From contig NZ_KB905378.1 of the NCBI RefSeq assembly GCF_000379085.1, positions 145,801 through 209,800 of the forward strand: 64,000 nt of DNA, read 5' to 3'. The DNA comes from Halomicrobium katesii DSM 19301. Its GTDB lineage: Archaea > Halobacteriota > Halobacteria > Halobacteriales > Haloarculaceae. The notes under the pieces were generated by a model. It was not told where the DNA came from, searched no databases, and was given only the letters and a program-made list of their open reading frames with translations. Position 1 is the stretch's first letter. Every line of letters begins with the position of its first letter. A program made the position numbers and the translations under genes. This document shows positions 33,355-42,361 of the stretch, piece after piece.

Positions 33355-35703
33355 TTACCGGTCGAGCACGCCAGCGAGGAGGTTCCGCTCTGCCCGGCGG
33401 AGGTGCTGGTGGAGTGTCGGCGAGGCGATGCCCAGCGAGTCCGCGAGCTCCTCGGCGGTCGTCTCGCGAGGCCAGTCGTAGTAACCCGAGAGGTACGCCG
33501 CCCGGAGGACCTCTCGCTGGCGGTCGGTCAGCGGCGACAGCGGCGACCGTTCACCGTCGCTCTCGGGCTGGGTCCGCTTGCGCTTGGAGACGAGCGTCAC
33601 GTCCGGGAACCACCGTTCGACGACGGCCTGGACCGATCGGAGGTCGGCGTCGCCGGTCGTCTCGACGACGAGGCGAGCCCCGCCGGGATCGATCTCGGTC
33701 TCGACGAGACGGGCACCCACCTCTGCGAGCTCCGTCCCCGGCGACGACGGTCCGTGGAGTTCGACGAGGGAGTCCCCGTCGGTCCGGGTCACCGCCGCGT
33801 CGTCGACGATCTCGGACTCGCGGACCGCGTCGACCACCGTACTGGGGGCGGCCCCGTCGACCCGGATGTACTGCACCACGCCGTCGCTGGTCTCGACGAC
33901 GCCGGCCGTTTCGAGCGTACAGTCACAGCCCCGCGCGATCCGGACGAGACAGGCGTCGTCGCTGTCGGAGCGAAACGCCAGCCTGAGCGGGGCCTCGTGC
34001 TGGAGCAGCCGCTTGTTCTGGATCGCCGTGAGAGCGAGCCCGATCGTCTCTCCGAGGACGGCGAAGCTGCATGCGATGCGCTCGCTGAACGCGTCCGGTT
34101 CGGTCGCGTACACGGCGAGGATGCCGTGGGTCGTCTCGCCGTGACGGAGCGGGGCGACGATCACCGCCTCGAAGCCGGCAGCCGGCGATCGCTCTCGCCG
34201 GGGCGAGAACGCCGCCAGCGATCGCGTGTCCGAGACGACCTGTACCTCGCCGGTGCGGTAGGCACGAGCGACCGGAGCGGCATCCGCCCCACCGTCGTCA
34301 GCCCGGAGCTCGACATCATCGAGGTGCTCGGTCCACGCACCGGCGCTGGTCAGCGGGACGACCACGTCGTCGCCACCGCGGCGCTCGCCAATCCAGGCCA
34401 GTCCGTAGCGACCCGACTCGACCAGCCGATCACAGACGGTCTGCCGGAGTTCGATAGTGCTGGCAGCGGTGCCCAGCGAGCCGATGATGTCCTGTACCAG
34501 TGCGTTCGTCCGGCTCAGCGTCGAGAGCTCGTCTCGCTGGGACTCGATCCGGCGGGTCCGCTCGCGGCGTTCGGTCACGTCGCGCGCGACCCCCATCAGA
34601 CCGCCGTAGGTGTCCCCGCCGGTCGACAGGAGCGTGTAGTGGATCGACAGCTCGCGGTCCTCGCCGTCGCGGGTCCGGAAGGTCATGTCGACCTCCGCGC
34701 CGTCGGTGTCGGGGTCGTCGAGCAGCGCCTGGACGGTGCGCTGGCCGACCTCCAGTTCGCCGGGAGCGAGCATCTCGGACGCGTGCATCCCGATCAGCGC
34801 TCCGCGTTCGTAGCCCAGCATCGCCGCGAACGACTCGTTGCAGAAGTCGACGACGCCGTTGTGATCGAGCGTGTACAGGCCGTCGCGCGCCTGTTCGACC
34901 AGCAACGCGAGCAGTCGCCGCCGCGTCTCGCGACGGACGCGGTCCGTGATGTCCTCGAACTGCTCGATCGTGATTCCGTCTCCCACACTCTCGAGGCGAT
35001 GTCGCTGGTGGACGTAGTAGCGGGTGCCGGTGGGAGTGGGAACGACCACCGAGTGGTTCTCGACCGCCCCATCCCGAGGGCCGATGTCACGGCGGCCACC
35101 GTCGTCGTGCTCCGCGGAGACGATCGCGTCCAGTCGCGCGTAGAAGTCCTCCGTCTCCGGGATCGAGCGCTCGATCCGATCGACGGGAAAGAGCCCTTCG
35201 AAGCTGTGGTTCGACCAGCGCACGCGGCCGTCGTCGCCGACGGCGAACAGCGCGTTGGCTTCGGTCACCTCCCGACAGATCGTCGAGAGAGCCCTCCCAC
35301 GCGCGTCTTCGAAGGCGTCGGGGAACTGTCCGACGAGCGTCTCGATCTTCTCTGCGAGGAGAGACGGCGCGTCCGCGGTCTCGCGTTCGACGATCGTCTC
35401 GACCCGTCGTGTCGTCTCCGCTGGGATCGTCGCCGGGTCCGCGCTCGCGTACAGCACCGACGGACAGTCGACGGCATCGAGGAGCGCGCTGCGTCGGTCC
35501 GCCTCGATGCCGTCGGTCACGACGAGTCCGTCCCACGATTCGGACTCGGCGGCCGTGACCGCCTCGACGCCGGTCTCGTGGTGTAGGCGACAGGCAGCGA
35601 GACGAGCGGCGAGCCGGTCGGCGACGCTGTCGGTCGGCGTGTCGACGTAGAGCACCCGCTCTCTGTCGCTCGTCTCCGATCCAGACCCGGTTTCGCCGGT
35701 CAT
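33355..35703 (-). CDS. Bat-like sensory transcription regulator (PAS, GAF, HTH-10)
   Basis: A 782-residue haloarchaeal regulator of the bacterio-opsin activator type. Order: receiver-like N-terminus (VLYVDTPTDSVADRL, about 15-120), a degenerate PAS region (about 140-250), a PAS domain (about 275-385, ARDGLYTLDHNGVVDFCNESF), a GAF domain (about 410-550), the Bat N-terminal-like domain (about 560-700) and a C-terminal HTH-10 (LTDRQREVLRAAYLSGYYDWPRETTAEELA onward, given here in overlap of two motifs). The receiver lacks an obvious phospho-acceptor motif. It probably senses redox, light or small molecules. TATA-like AAATAGTTATG about 50 bases upstream. Confidence 0.85.
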   Translation of the reverse strand: MTGETGSGSETSDRERVLYVDTPTDSVADRLAARLAACRLHHETGVEAVTAAESESWDGLVVTDGIEADRRSALLDAVDCPSVLYASADPATIPAETTRRVETIVERETADAPSLLAEKIETLVGQFPDAFEDARGRALSTICREVTEANALFAVGDDGRVRWSNHSFEGLFPVDRIERSIPETEDFYARLDAIVSAEHDDGGRRDIGPRDGAVENHSVVVPTPTGTRYYVHQRHRLESVGDGITIEQFEDITDRVRRETRRRLLALLVEQARDGLYTLDHNGVVDFCNESFAAMLGYERGALIGMHASEMLAPGELEVGQRTVQALLDDPDTDGAEVDMTFRTRDGEDRELSIHYTLLSTGGDTYGGLMGVARDVTERRERTRRIESQRDELSTLSRTNALVQDIIGSLGTAASTIELRQTVCDRLVESGRYGLAWIGERRGGDDVVVPLTSAGAWTEHLDDVELRADDGGADAAPVARAYRTGEVQVVSDTRSLAAFSPRRERSPAAGFEAVIVAPLRHGETTHGILAVYATEPDAFSERIACSFAVLGETIGLALTAIQNKRLLQHEAPLRLAFRSDSDDACLVRIARGCDCTLETAGVVETSDGVVQYIRVDGAAPSTVVDAVRESEIVDDAAVTRTDGDSLVELHGPSSPGTELAEVGARLVETEIDPGGARLVVETTGDADLRSVQAVVERWFPDVTLVSKRKRTQPESDGERSPLSPLTDRQREVLRAAYLSGYYDWPRETTAEELADSLGIASPTLHQHLRRAERNLLAGVLDR

Positions 35704-35824
35704 AGTTCCTACCCCGCTGTGATTATCTCAGTGAACACCTCCTTCTGAGGACACATAACTATTTCCACAAACGATCGACTGGCGAAGGCAACGGGCGGAG
35801 CGACACTCGCGGAGTCTGGCGGCG

Positions 35825-36070
35825 CTACGGGACGGTGCCGGCGGTTTGTTCGGCGACGGCGACGAGGGTCGCCCAGGTGTTACAGCCGGCACGGAGCGCC
35901 ACGAGGTCGGCGGCGGTGATCCCGACGACGACCGTGGCCGCGTCCTGTCGGAGCGTGGCGGTCGTCCGCTGGCCGCCGATCTCGCCGATCTCCGGGCGGA
36001 CGCTGCGTGCGACTCGGCGTGCCTGCTGGTCGTCGTCGTACTCGAAAGAGAGAACGGCTTCGTGATCCAC
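35825..36070 (-). CDS. pcc1: KEOPS complex subunit Pcc1
   Basis: An 81-residue dimerisation subunit of KEOPS, the complex that makes tRNA t6A. FEYDDDQQARRVARSVRPE and ADLVALRAGCNTWATLVAVAE are the characteristic helices. GTG start at 36070 lies one base from the rpo12 stop. Third gene of the eL43-rpo12-pcc1 operon, a standard archaeal arrangement. Confidence 0.9.
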   Translation of the reverse strand: MDHEAVLSFEYDDDQQARRVARSVRPEIGEIGGQRTTATLRQDAATVVVGITAADLVALRAGCNTWATLVAVAEQTAGTVP

Positions 36071-36071
36071 G

Positions 36072-36206
36072 CTACTTGACGTCGACTTCCTTGACGTCGC
36101 GCGACCGCTCTTTCAGCAGCACCCGGTGACCGCAGTACGGACAGCGAACGCCGCCGTACTCGTCGAGCGTCACGTCACGCTTACAGCGGGAACACTTGTA
36201 GCTCAT
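36072..36206 (-). CDS. rpoP: DNA-directed RNA polymerase subunit P (Rpo12)
   Basis: A 44-residue zinc-ribbon subunit of archaeal RNA polymerase: [10 protein letters not shown] and [16 protein letters not shown] carry the two CxxC pairs. Length is normal for the family. The ATG (36204-36206) overlaps the eL43 stop by one base (TAATG), so translation is coupled. Ends with DVKEVDVK. Confidence 0.93.
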   Translation of the reverse strand: MSYKCSRCKRDVTLDEYGGVRCPYCGHRVLLKERSRDVKEVDVK

Positions 36207-36487
36207 TACTCGTCCTCGTCTTCGGCGAGCGCGGCGCGGATCGAACGGGTGACGGTCTTCCCACCGGGGGTCTCCGGACGGTACGTGCCGCCAGTGTACT
36301 TGTATCCACAGTAGCTACACTGCCAGATACCGGTCCCCTTGCGGTCGACGCGGTCTTTGCCACATTCGGGACAGGCGTGGTCGTCTCGCATGTCGTCCTC
36401 GATCTCGGCGACGCGACGGCGGGCGACCCGGCCGTACCGTGCGCCGAAGCGACCGGCACTTCCGGTTCGTCCCTTGTCTTTGGCCAT
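36206..36487 (-). CDS. rpl37ae: 50S ribosomal protein eL43 (L37Ae)
   Basis: A 93-residue zinc-binding large-subunit protein: [23 protein letters not shown] then [20 protein letters not shown] in part and [17 protein letters not shown]; the four cysteines form a zinc finger. ATG 36487 (MAKDKGRTG) is the family start; longer upstream frames lie across the promoter. First gene of the operon with rpo12 and pcc1. Confidence 0.94.
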   Translation of the reverse strand: MAKDKGRTGSAGRFGARYGRVARRRVAEIEDDMRDDHACPECGKDRVDRKGTGIWQCSYCGYKYTGGTYRPETPGGKTVTRSIRAALAEDEDE

Positions 36488-36510
36488 AGTATCGTACTGT
36501 CGGCCCAGGA

Positions 36511-36522
36511 CTTTCATAAACC
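36511..36522 (-). promoter_or_regulatory. TATA box of the eL43-rpo12-pcc1 operon
   Basis: Minus-strand GGTTTATGAAAG lies 24-35 bases before the ATG at 36487, consistent with a leaderless or near-leaderless transcript. Confidence 0.55.
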
Positions 36523-36613
36523 TGTTGAGTTTGGATCGGCCGCGGGGCCCGGACTCCCCACTGGCGACCGTCCCGATCGAGTCGTCGGCCGACGCCGCGT
36601 TCGACACGCCACG

Positions 36614-36637
36614 CTTATTTATTAGACTCGTCTAATA
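36614..36637 (+). promoter_or_regulatory. TATA element with overlapping operator TATTAGACTCGTCTAATA
   Basis: CTTATTTA (36614-36621) is a good TATA box; the 18-bp inverted repeat at 36620-36637 has perfect 8-base arms and a 2-base centre. Overlap with the promoter implies repression. The dyad resembles sites of DtxR/MntR-type metal regulators, fitting a downstream manganese/calcium transporter gene. Confidence 0.65.
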
Positions 36638-36652
36638 CTACACGACTGACTC

Positions 36653-36703
36653 ATGTTCGTCCACGCGGAGCTACCGAACGTCCACCGCGAGGTGAGACCG
36701 TGA
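36653..36703 (+). CDS. 16-residue leader ORF overlapping the Gdt1-like gene start
   Basis: The ATG at 36653 lies about 32 bases from the TATA element, where a leaderless transcript would start. It encodes MFVHAELPNVHREVRP and stops with TGA at 36701-36703, overlapping the GTG start of the next gene (36700) by four bases (GTGA). The arrangement predicts translational coupling. It may be a leader peptide, or simply the means of loading ribosomes. Confidence 0.45.
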   Translation: MFVHAELPNVHREVRP

Positions 36704-37446
36704 CCGGATTCGTCGAGATCGTCGCGGTCGCGATGATCGCGCAGTTGAGCGTGTTGCCCGGTGAGAAAGTCCAGTTCATCATCGCCGGCCTCTCGACGAA
36801 GTACAACCCACTGGTCGTCGTCGCGGCGGCCGGGAGCGCCTTCGCCGGCTGGACGGCCCTGGAGATCGTCTTCGGAGCGGCCATCCAGGCAGCACTGCCG
36901 GGCGTCTACCTCGATGCCTTCACCGCCGGAATGTTCCTCCTGTTTGCCGTCCTGCTCTACCGATCCGCTCCGGCGACGGGAGCCCAGCCGGAGCCGGCGA
37001 CGATCGCCGACGGTGACGGGGCTGGGGCCGACCACCGTACCGACGGCGGGACCGCGACCGTCGACCTGCCCGACGTGGTCACGCTCGCGGGCCGTGAGTT
37101 CACCGTCCCCGACCGCTTCGGGAGTTTCCTCCCCATCTTCCTCCTGATGGCGGCCGGCGAGTTCGGCGACAAGACCCAGCTGATCACGATCACGCTCGCG
37201 GCCGAGTACGGTGCGACGGCGGCGATCTGGACCGGCGAGATGCTGGCGATCGTCCCGGTGAGCCTGCTGAACGCCTACTTCTTCTACACCTTCTCGCATC
37301 GGTTCGACCTGCGGAAGGCCCACCTCTTCGGAGCGATCCTGTTCGGCTTCTTCGGGCTAGATACGGTGCTTTCGATCCTGACCGGATTCTCGATCTGGGA
37401 GACGATCGTCGACGCGCTCACGACGGCGCTGCTGACCGTCGTCTAG
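36700..37446 (+). CDS. UPF0016/Gdt1 (TMEM165) family cation transporter, probable Mn2+ or Ca2+ exporter
   Basis: A 248-residue protein with about six helices in two homologous halves. The second half has the family signature GEFGDKTQLITI; the first half keeps only PGEKVQF in place of the usual E-x-G-D-K/R-T, so one cation site is altered. Relatives export Mn2+ in bacteria and move Mn2+/Ca2+ in Golgi. A metal-regulator-like operator covers its promoter. GTG start at 36700 is coupled to a 16-residue leader ORF. Its stop shares CTAG with the convergent DUF2103 gene. Confidence 0.82.
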   Translation: MTGFVEIVAVAMIAQLSVLPGEKVQFIIAGLSTKYNPLVVVAAAGSAFAGWTALEIVFGAAIQAALPGVYLDAFTAGMFLLFAVLLYRSAPATGAQPEPATIADGDGAGADHRTDGGTATVDLPDVVTLAGREFTVPDRFGSFLPIFLLMAAGEFGDKTQLITITLAAEYGATAAIWTGEMLAIVPVSLLNAYFFYTFSHRFDLRKAHLFGAILFGFFGLDTVLSILTGFSIWETIVDALTTALLTVV

Positions 37447-38165
37447 TCCTGGAGGTCCGCCTCGGCCAGCGCGTCGTTGAGGTCTGCCCGGACGCGTTCG
37501 CCGAGTTCTCGGTCGCCGGCCGTCGTCACGATACGGTTCTCCTGCACGCTGGAGCCGTCCCGGATCAACAGTCTGACGTTGCCGTGTTCGTCCGCTCGGG
37601 TCGCCTTGGCGCGCACGCCGGTCCGCGATCCCGACCCACCGGCGTCGATCGGCCCCGGAATCACCTTCTTGACGTGAGGGTGGGCGGCGACCGTCTGGAT
37701 GGCTCGCTTGCCGGCCCGGCCGCCCACGAGCGTCGAGTGTGAGCCGCCGAGTTTCTCCTCCGGGGCGGCGTCGACGACCTCCAGTGCCGGCTCGCCGCGT
37801 CGCTCCAAGACGTGATCGACCGGGTCGTCGCCGTCGACGCGATAGAACGGGTAGCGGAGCTGACTGCGGACGGCCCCCACCACGTCGCGGTCGCCGGTGA
37901 CGTACACCTCTTCGGGCCGCTTACGGCGTACGTCGTCGGCGACGAGTCCCGCGAAGTTGCGCAGTTCGACGACGCCGGTCTCGCCGCCCGCTTCCGGCGT
38001 CGTCGTGATCGTCCGTGCGGCCACGACCGCCTCGTCGGCGAGTGCGGTGACCGTCGCCCGCTCGCGGTCGAGTTCGAGGACGACCACGTCCGTGTTCGCC
38101 GACCGACAGACCAGGCAGTAATCGCCCGGCCGGTCGAGTTCGGAGCCACAGTGCCGACACGACAT
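37443..38165 (-). CDS. DUF2103 family protein, predicted metal-binding
   Basis: A 240-residue protein with an N-terminal zinc-ribbon-like CRHCGSELDRPGDYCLVC and a C-terminal KLGGSHSTLVGGRAGKRAI, HPHVKKVIPGPI region, the conserved core of DUF2103. The central part binds nothing recognisable. Usually located downstream of truD in haloarchaea, as here (73 bases). The ATG at 38165 starts directly at the zinc ribbon. Possible RNA-related function, unproven. Confidence 0.8.
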   Translation of the reverse strand: MSCRHCGSELDRPGDYCLVCRSANTDVVVLELDRERATVTALADEAVVAARTITTTPEAGGETGVVELRNFAGLVADDVRRKRPEEVYVTGDRDVVGAVRSQLRYPFYRVDGDDPVDHVLERRGEPALEVVDAAPEEKLGGSHSTLVGGRAGKRAIQTVAAHPHVKKVIPGPIDAGGSGSRTGVRAKATRADEHGNVRLLIRDGSSVQENRIVTTAGDRELGERVRADLNDALAEADLQD

Positions 38166-38237
38166 ACAGGCGTCTCGGGGATGCGAACGCAAAAGCGAGG
38201 CGGTTCGACCGGGCGACCCGAGCGGCGGGGAGTCCCG

Positions 38238-39587
38238 TTACAACTGGGCCGGATCGCGCTTCAGGTACTCACGGAGCAGGACCGTCGCGTAGCTGCCTTT
38301 CGGCAGCGAGAACGCGAACTCGACCGCGTCCCCGTCGCGTCGCCGGACGTCGATCTGGCTCCGGACCTGAACGGCGCGCCGGGTTCCCGACGAGTCGAAC
38401 TCACCGGGGAGCGCGAAGTCGCTCGGTTCGAGGCCGGCGTCGTCGAGTACCGCGCGTTCGATCTCGCCGGGTTCGCCCTCTGCGAGTGCCGTCTCGGTCC
38501 CGAAGAGGGGCGCAGTGACGAACGCCCGGCCTCGCTCGCAGTGTCGCTCGACGGTGTCGACGCGCCCCTCGGTCACCCGTTGCGTGCGATCGGTGTCGGG
38601 GAGCGCGAGGCCGTCTGGCGCGTCGCTGTCGGCGAAACAGACCACGTCGCCAGCGACGGGGCGGTCGAAGGGAAGCCCGCGGTCGAGGCGTTCCGAGAGG
38701 ACGCGGTTGAACAGGTACGACTGGGCGGCGTTGACGAACAGCGTCTGGAGGTTCGTCGGCAGCGTCTCCAGCGCGCTCCGGAACGCCGCTGGGGAGGCGT
38801 CGTCGGCGTCGGTCAGACTGTGACAGAGCGCCCGCTCGTACCCCAGCGCCCGCGGGAACCGCTCCAGTGCTCCCTCCCAGTCGTGGGTCTCTTCGACGTA
38901 GGCCCGTGCCGCCTGTGTCGCCTCGGGCTCGCGCTCGTTGGGGTTCCCGAGGTAGGCCATCACCGCGCCCTCCCAGTCGTTCCGGACGATCGCCAGCCCG
39001 ACCTCGTGGGTGATCGGGCGCTTGCTGCCGAAGCGTTGCTGACCGAAGTAGTTCGGCACCGCGACCGTCGGCTCGTCGGCGGCGTCGGCGCTGCCGGCGA
39101 ACTCGCGCAGTTGCTCGGTGACCCCGTCGACGCCGTCGGGGCGGTCCACGTCGCGGACGGTGATCTCGAAGGCGTTGCCGGCGAGGTCACCGAACAGCAC
39201 CGGTCGTCCCGCCCGCCCGACGACGTCGATCTCCGCGCCGTCGATCTCGGGCACGTCGGCCGCGTCCGCGTCTGTGATCGAGAACAGCTGGGTCGTCACG
39301 GCGCGCTTGTCTTTCGTCCCCGCCCACGAGACGCGCTCCCGAGAGATGCCGAGCCGATCCGACAGCGCCGACGCGAAGTCGTTCGTGTCCCAGTTGTGCA
39401 GCGTCGCGCGCACGACGAGGTGAGCGTACGCGCCGCTGTCGGCGTCGGCGGGTTCGGCCTCGAACGCCTCCAGTTCCCGGACCGCGAAGTCCTCGGGCGA
39501 GGCACGGAGTCGGCCACCGATGCCGTCGCCGTCGCTGACGTAGTAGCGCATTCCGACGGCCTGCTCGATCGGCTGGGCTGGGCGCAT
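38238..39587 (-). CDS. truD: tRNA pseudouridine(13) synthase TruD
   Basis: Converts U13 of tRNA to pseudouridine. The 449-residue protein has the TruD catalytic motif [14 protein letters not shown] with the essential Asp, early [36 protein letters not shown] and the inserted TRUD domain, ending with [15 protein letters not shown]-type sequence ([16 protein letters not shown]). ATG 39587 chosen; ten residues upstream are poor. Follows psmB in the same direction. Confidence 0.93.
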   Translation of the reverse strand: MRPAQPIEQAVGMRYYVSDGDGIGGRLRASPEDFAVRELEAFEAEPADADSGAYAHLVVRATLHNWDTNDFASALSDRLGISRERVSWAGTKDKRAVTTQLFSITDADAADVPEIDGAEIDVVGRAGRPVLFGDLAGNAFEITVRDVDRPDGVDGVTEQLREFAGSADAADEPTVAVPNYFGQQRFGSKRPITHEVGLAIVRNDWEGAVMAYLGNPNEREPEATQAARAYVEETHDWEGALERFPRALGYERALCHSLTDADDASPAAFRSALETLPTNLQTLFVNAAQSYLFNRVLSERLDRGLPFDRPVAGDVVCFADSDAPDGLALPDTDRTQRVTEGRVDTVERHCERGRAFVTAPLFGTETALAEGEPGEIERAVLDDAGLEPSDFALPGEFDSSGTRRAVQVRSQIDVRRRDGDAVEFAFSLPKGSYATVLLREYLKRDPAQL

Positions 39588-39702
39588 GGTCTGCTGGGCT
39601 CTCGCCGCGGCGCGCACATAGGGCTAGCGGTGCGACTCCGGAGAGAGCCAGACGCGGATCTCACAGTGCAACGGGCGACGAAACAAAAGGGAGACGAACC
39701 GT

Positions 39703-40422
39703 CTACCGCGCGCCTTCGAAGTCGTCGTAGCCGGTGATGTCGACGCCGTCGCCGGTGACGGTGGCGACGTAGACGCCGTTGCCCGAGCCGGTGTCGCGCT
39801 CGGTCGCCGCGTACACGGCCTCGACGGCCAGTTCCTCTGCCTCCTCCATCGAGAGGTCGTCGTGGTAGCGGTCTTCGAGCTTCCCGTGGGCGACCTGCAT
39901 CCCGCTGCCGGTGACGGTGTAGTCGTCTTCCATGACCCCGCCCGCCGGGTCGATGCTGTAGACGTGGCTGCCCTCCTCGTCGACGCCCCCGAGGATGGGG
40001 TTGATCGCGAAGAAGGGACCACCGCGGGCGAAGTTGCCCGCCAGCGTCGCCAGCGCGGAGATACTCATCGGCTCGCCGCGCCGTACCTCGTAGAGGTCGG
40101 ACTCAGAGCGCAGCGTCCGAATGAACGACTGCGCGCCGCCGACGCTGCCCACGAGGGTGAGCGCGGCCGACGGGTGGATCTGCTCGACCTTCTGGACGGA
40201 CTTGTTCGAGACGAAGCGACCGCCAAGCGAGGCTCGCATGTCCGTCGCGATGACGACGCCGTCGTCGGTCGTGATGCCGATTGTCGTCGTGCCGGTCTTC
40301 GCGACGGCGTCGCCGTCGCCGGCGTCGGCGTCGGCGTCCATGTCGTCGAACGATGCGAGTTCCGGTTCGTAGGGGTTCGCGTCGAGGTTCTTTATACCAG
40401 GGAGGTCGGGGAACTTACTCAT
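39703..40422 (-). CDS. psmB: 20S proteasome beta subunit, proprotein
   Basis: Catalytic subunit of the archaeal proteasome. A 44-residue acidic propeptide ends at AKTG; autolysis would expose Thr45 of TTTIGITTDDGVVIATD, with Lys (DMRAS...SVQKVEQ) and Asp of the catalytic set present. Total 239 residues. Start overlaps the psmA stop region by eight bases, so the two subunits are translationally linked. Confidence 0.95.
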   Translation of the reverse strand: MSKFPDLPGIKNLDANPYEPELASFDDMDADADAGDGDAVAKTGTTTIGITTDDGVVIATDMRASLGGRFVSNKSVQKVEQIHPSAALTLVGSVGGAQSFIRTLRSESDLYEVRRGEPMSISALATLAGNFARGGPFFAINPILGGVDEEGSHVYSIDPAGGVMEDDYTVTGSGMQVAHGKLEDRYHDDLSMEEAEELAVEAVYAATERDTGSGNGVYVATVTGDGVDITGYDDFEGAR

Positions 40423-41158
40423 CGTCGTCACCTTCGAGTTCCAGCTCGGTAACTCGTTCGGCGATCTCGTCCTCCGAGAGCGCCGTGAACTGCTCGGACT
40501 CGACGTCGATCGTGGCTACGTCGACGCCCGTCGCGTCGAGGCCGTCGTCGCTGACCGATCCCAGCGCTCGCAGCGCCAGCGAGAGCCCGGCTTCGAGGCC
40601 CATCTCCTCCTCGTACTCCTCTTCGAGGAACGTCTGGATCTCGTCGCGGTCGCCGCCGATCGCGACGGCCTGCCACTCGTAGGGGGTTCCCGACGGGTCG
40701 GTCTCGAAGAGGCGCGGTTCGCCGTCCTCGATACCGCCGACCAGCAGCGCGACGCCGAACGGGCGTGCGCCGCCGGTCTGGGTGTACTGCTGGATGTAGT
40801 CGGTGACTTCCTTGGTGAGCGATTCGACGCCGATCTCCTCGTCGTAGCGCAGGTGGTTGACCTGTGCCTGTCGGCGGGCGAGATCGATCAGCTGGCGGGC
40901 GTCGGCCACGTGGCCCGCGCTGGCGATGCCGACGTGGTCGTCGGCCTTGTGGATCTTCTCGATGCTGTCGCGTTCCAGCAGCGGGGAACGGGCGTGTCGG
41001 TCGGCGGCCAGCACGACGCCGTCCGCCGTGCGGACCCCGACACTCGCCGTGCCGCGCTTGACTGCTTCGCGTGCGTACTCGACCTGGTAGAGGCGTCCGT
41101 CCGGGGAGAAGATAGTGATCCCTCGGTCGTACGCCTGCTGTTGATTTTGTCCTTGCAT
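40415..41158 (-). CDS. psmA: 20S proteasome alpha subunit
   Basis: Forms the outer rings and the gate of the proteasome. The 247-residue protein starts [20 protein letters not shown] and continues [12 protein letters not shown], the alpha-type signature, with the N-terminal gate residues (YDR) and RxxL-free acidic C-terminus [13 protein letters not shown] box on the minus strand (GGGTTATAGC, 41191-41200) lies about 33-42 bases before the ATG. Confidence 0.95.
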   Translation of the reverse strand: MQGQNQQQAYDRGITIFSPDGRLYQVEYAREAVKRGTASVGVRTADGVVLAADRHARSPLLERDSIEKIHKADDHVGIASAGHVADARQLIDLARRQAQVNHLRYDEEIGVESLTKEVTDYIQQYTQTGGARPFGVALLVGGIEDGEPRLFETDPSGTPYEWQAVAIGGDRDEIQTFLEEEYEEEMGLEAGLSLALRALGSVSDDGLDATGVDVATIDVESEQFTALSEDEIAERVTELELEGDDDE

Positions 41159-41247
41159 TGGCTTCGTTCACCTTGGGTAAGGGGCTGCCAGCTATAACCC
41201 TTGTGTCACAGACGGCTATTGCCGACAGCAGTGTCGCTCGCTTGGAG

Positions 41248-41586
41248 TCAGTACAGGGAGAGGTCACCCGTGACCGCGTCGATCCGGTCGTCGGCCGCCG
41301 GCCCGACGGCCAGCGCCGTGACGGTGCCCGGATCGAGTTGCGTGTGACCGGCGTCCCTGACGATCGCATTCGGCAGGCCCTTCCGCTCGGCGTCGTCGGC
41401 CAGGCGGAACAGCGCATCCTCGCCCGCGGCCGCGAGGACGACCTTCTTCTGACCCTGCCCTTTCCACTCGGACGTGGCCTGTCGATCGGCGTCCTCGTAG
41501 GCCATGAGCGAGGCGTGGGCGACCTGGGCCGCCAGCTTGCCTTCACCCATCCCGACGTCGGTCCGGGCGACGATGGCCTGCTTCAT
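41248..41586 (-). CDS. pth2: peptidyl-tRNA hydrolase Pth2
   Basis: Releases tRNA from stalled peptidyl-tRNA. The 112-residue protein is archaeal type: [63 protein letters not shown] 41586 is the family start; a minus-strand TATA-like ACATATACC lies about 25 bases upstream. Divergent from dcd. Confidence 0.93.
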   Translation of the reverse strand: MKQAIVARTDVGMGEGKLAAQVAHASLMAYEDADRQATSEWKGQGQKKVVLAAAGEDALFRLADDAERKGLPNAIVRDAGHTQLDPGTVTALAVGPAADDRIDAVTGDLSLY

Positions 41587-41733
41587 GCCAGTGGGGTGGA
41601 CCCGGGCAGGTATATGTCTGGTCCCCGCTACGCTTTTCGCCGCCATCTCCACCTGAAACTACCCCACGCGAGCCGAGAGAGCCCCGCGAGCACGGAACGG
41701 AACGTTTTCACCACCGCGCTCGCGAGTACGCGT

Positions 41734-42324
41734 ATGATCCTCTCGGATACGGACATCCTGCGACGGCTCGAAGCCGGCGATCTGGTGATCGAGCCACTCG
41801 ACGACATCGACCTGCAGGTCCAGCCGGCCAGCGTCGACCTCCGGCTGGGCCGGGAGTTCCTGGAGTTCCAGCACGCCAACATCCCCTGCATCCACCCCGA
41901 CAGCGAGCAGGAGACCGAGGAGTACACCGAGCGCGTCACCGTCGACGGGGACGACGAGTACATCCTCCACCCCGGCGACTTCGTGCTCGGGACGACCCGC
42001 GAGCGCGTCGAGATCCCGGCCGACCTGCTCGCCCACGTCGAGGGCCGGTCGTCGCTGGGTCGGCTGGCGATCGTGGTGCACGCGACCGCCGGCCTGTGCG
42101 ACCCGGGGTACCAGGGCCAGATCACTCTCGAACTGTCGAATCTGGGGACCGCGCCCGTCGCGCTGTCGCCTGGTATGCGGATCTCCCAGCTGACCTTCAC
42201 CGAGCTAAAGACCGAGGCCGAACGCCCCTACGGCGAGGAACGCGGCTCGAAGTATCAGGGACAGGAAGGACCGCAGGCGTCGAAGATCGAGAGCGACCAC
42301 GAATTCGGAGGCGACCAGAAGTGA
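41734..42324 (+). CDS. dcd: dCTP deaminase
   Basis: Deaminates dCTP to dUTP for dTTP synthesis. The 196-residue trimeric enzyme has [28 protein letters not shown], the nucleotide-binding [20 protein letters not shown] and [15 protein letters not shown]. The HATAG glutamate/alanine region is that of monofunctional or bifunctional archaeal enzymes, which I cannot separate here. ATG 41734 begins the family N-terminus. ThiR follows after 37 bases. Confidence 0.9.
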   Translation: MILSDTDILRRLEAGDLVIEPLDDIDLQVQPASVDLRLGREFLEFQHANIPCIHPDSEQETEEYTERVTVDGDDEYILHPGDFVLGTTRERVEIPADLLAHVEGRSSLGRLAIVVHATAGLCDPGYQGQITLELSNLGTAPVALSPGMRISQLTFTELKTEAERPYGEERGSKYQGQEGPQASKIESDHEFGGDQK

Positions 42325-42361
42325 ACCGGACACCCGCACGGAGCAGGGGAGGGCGATCGGC

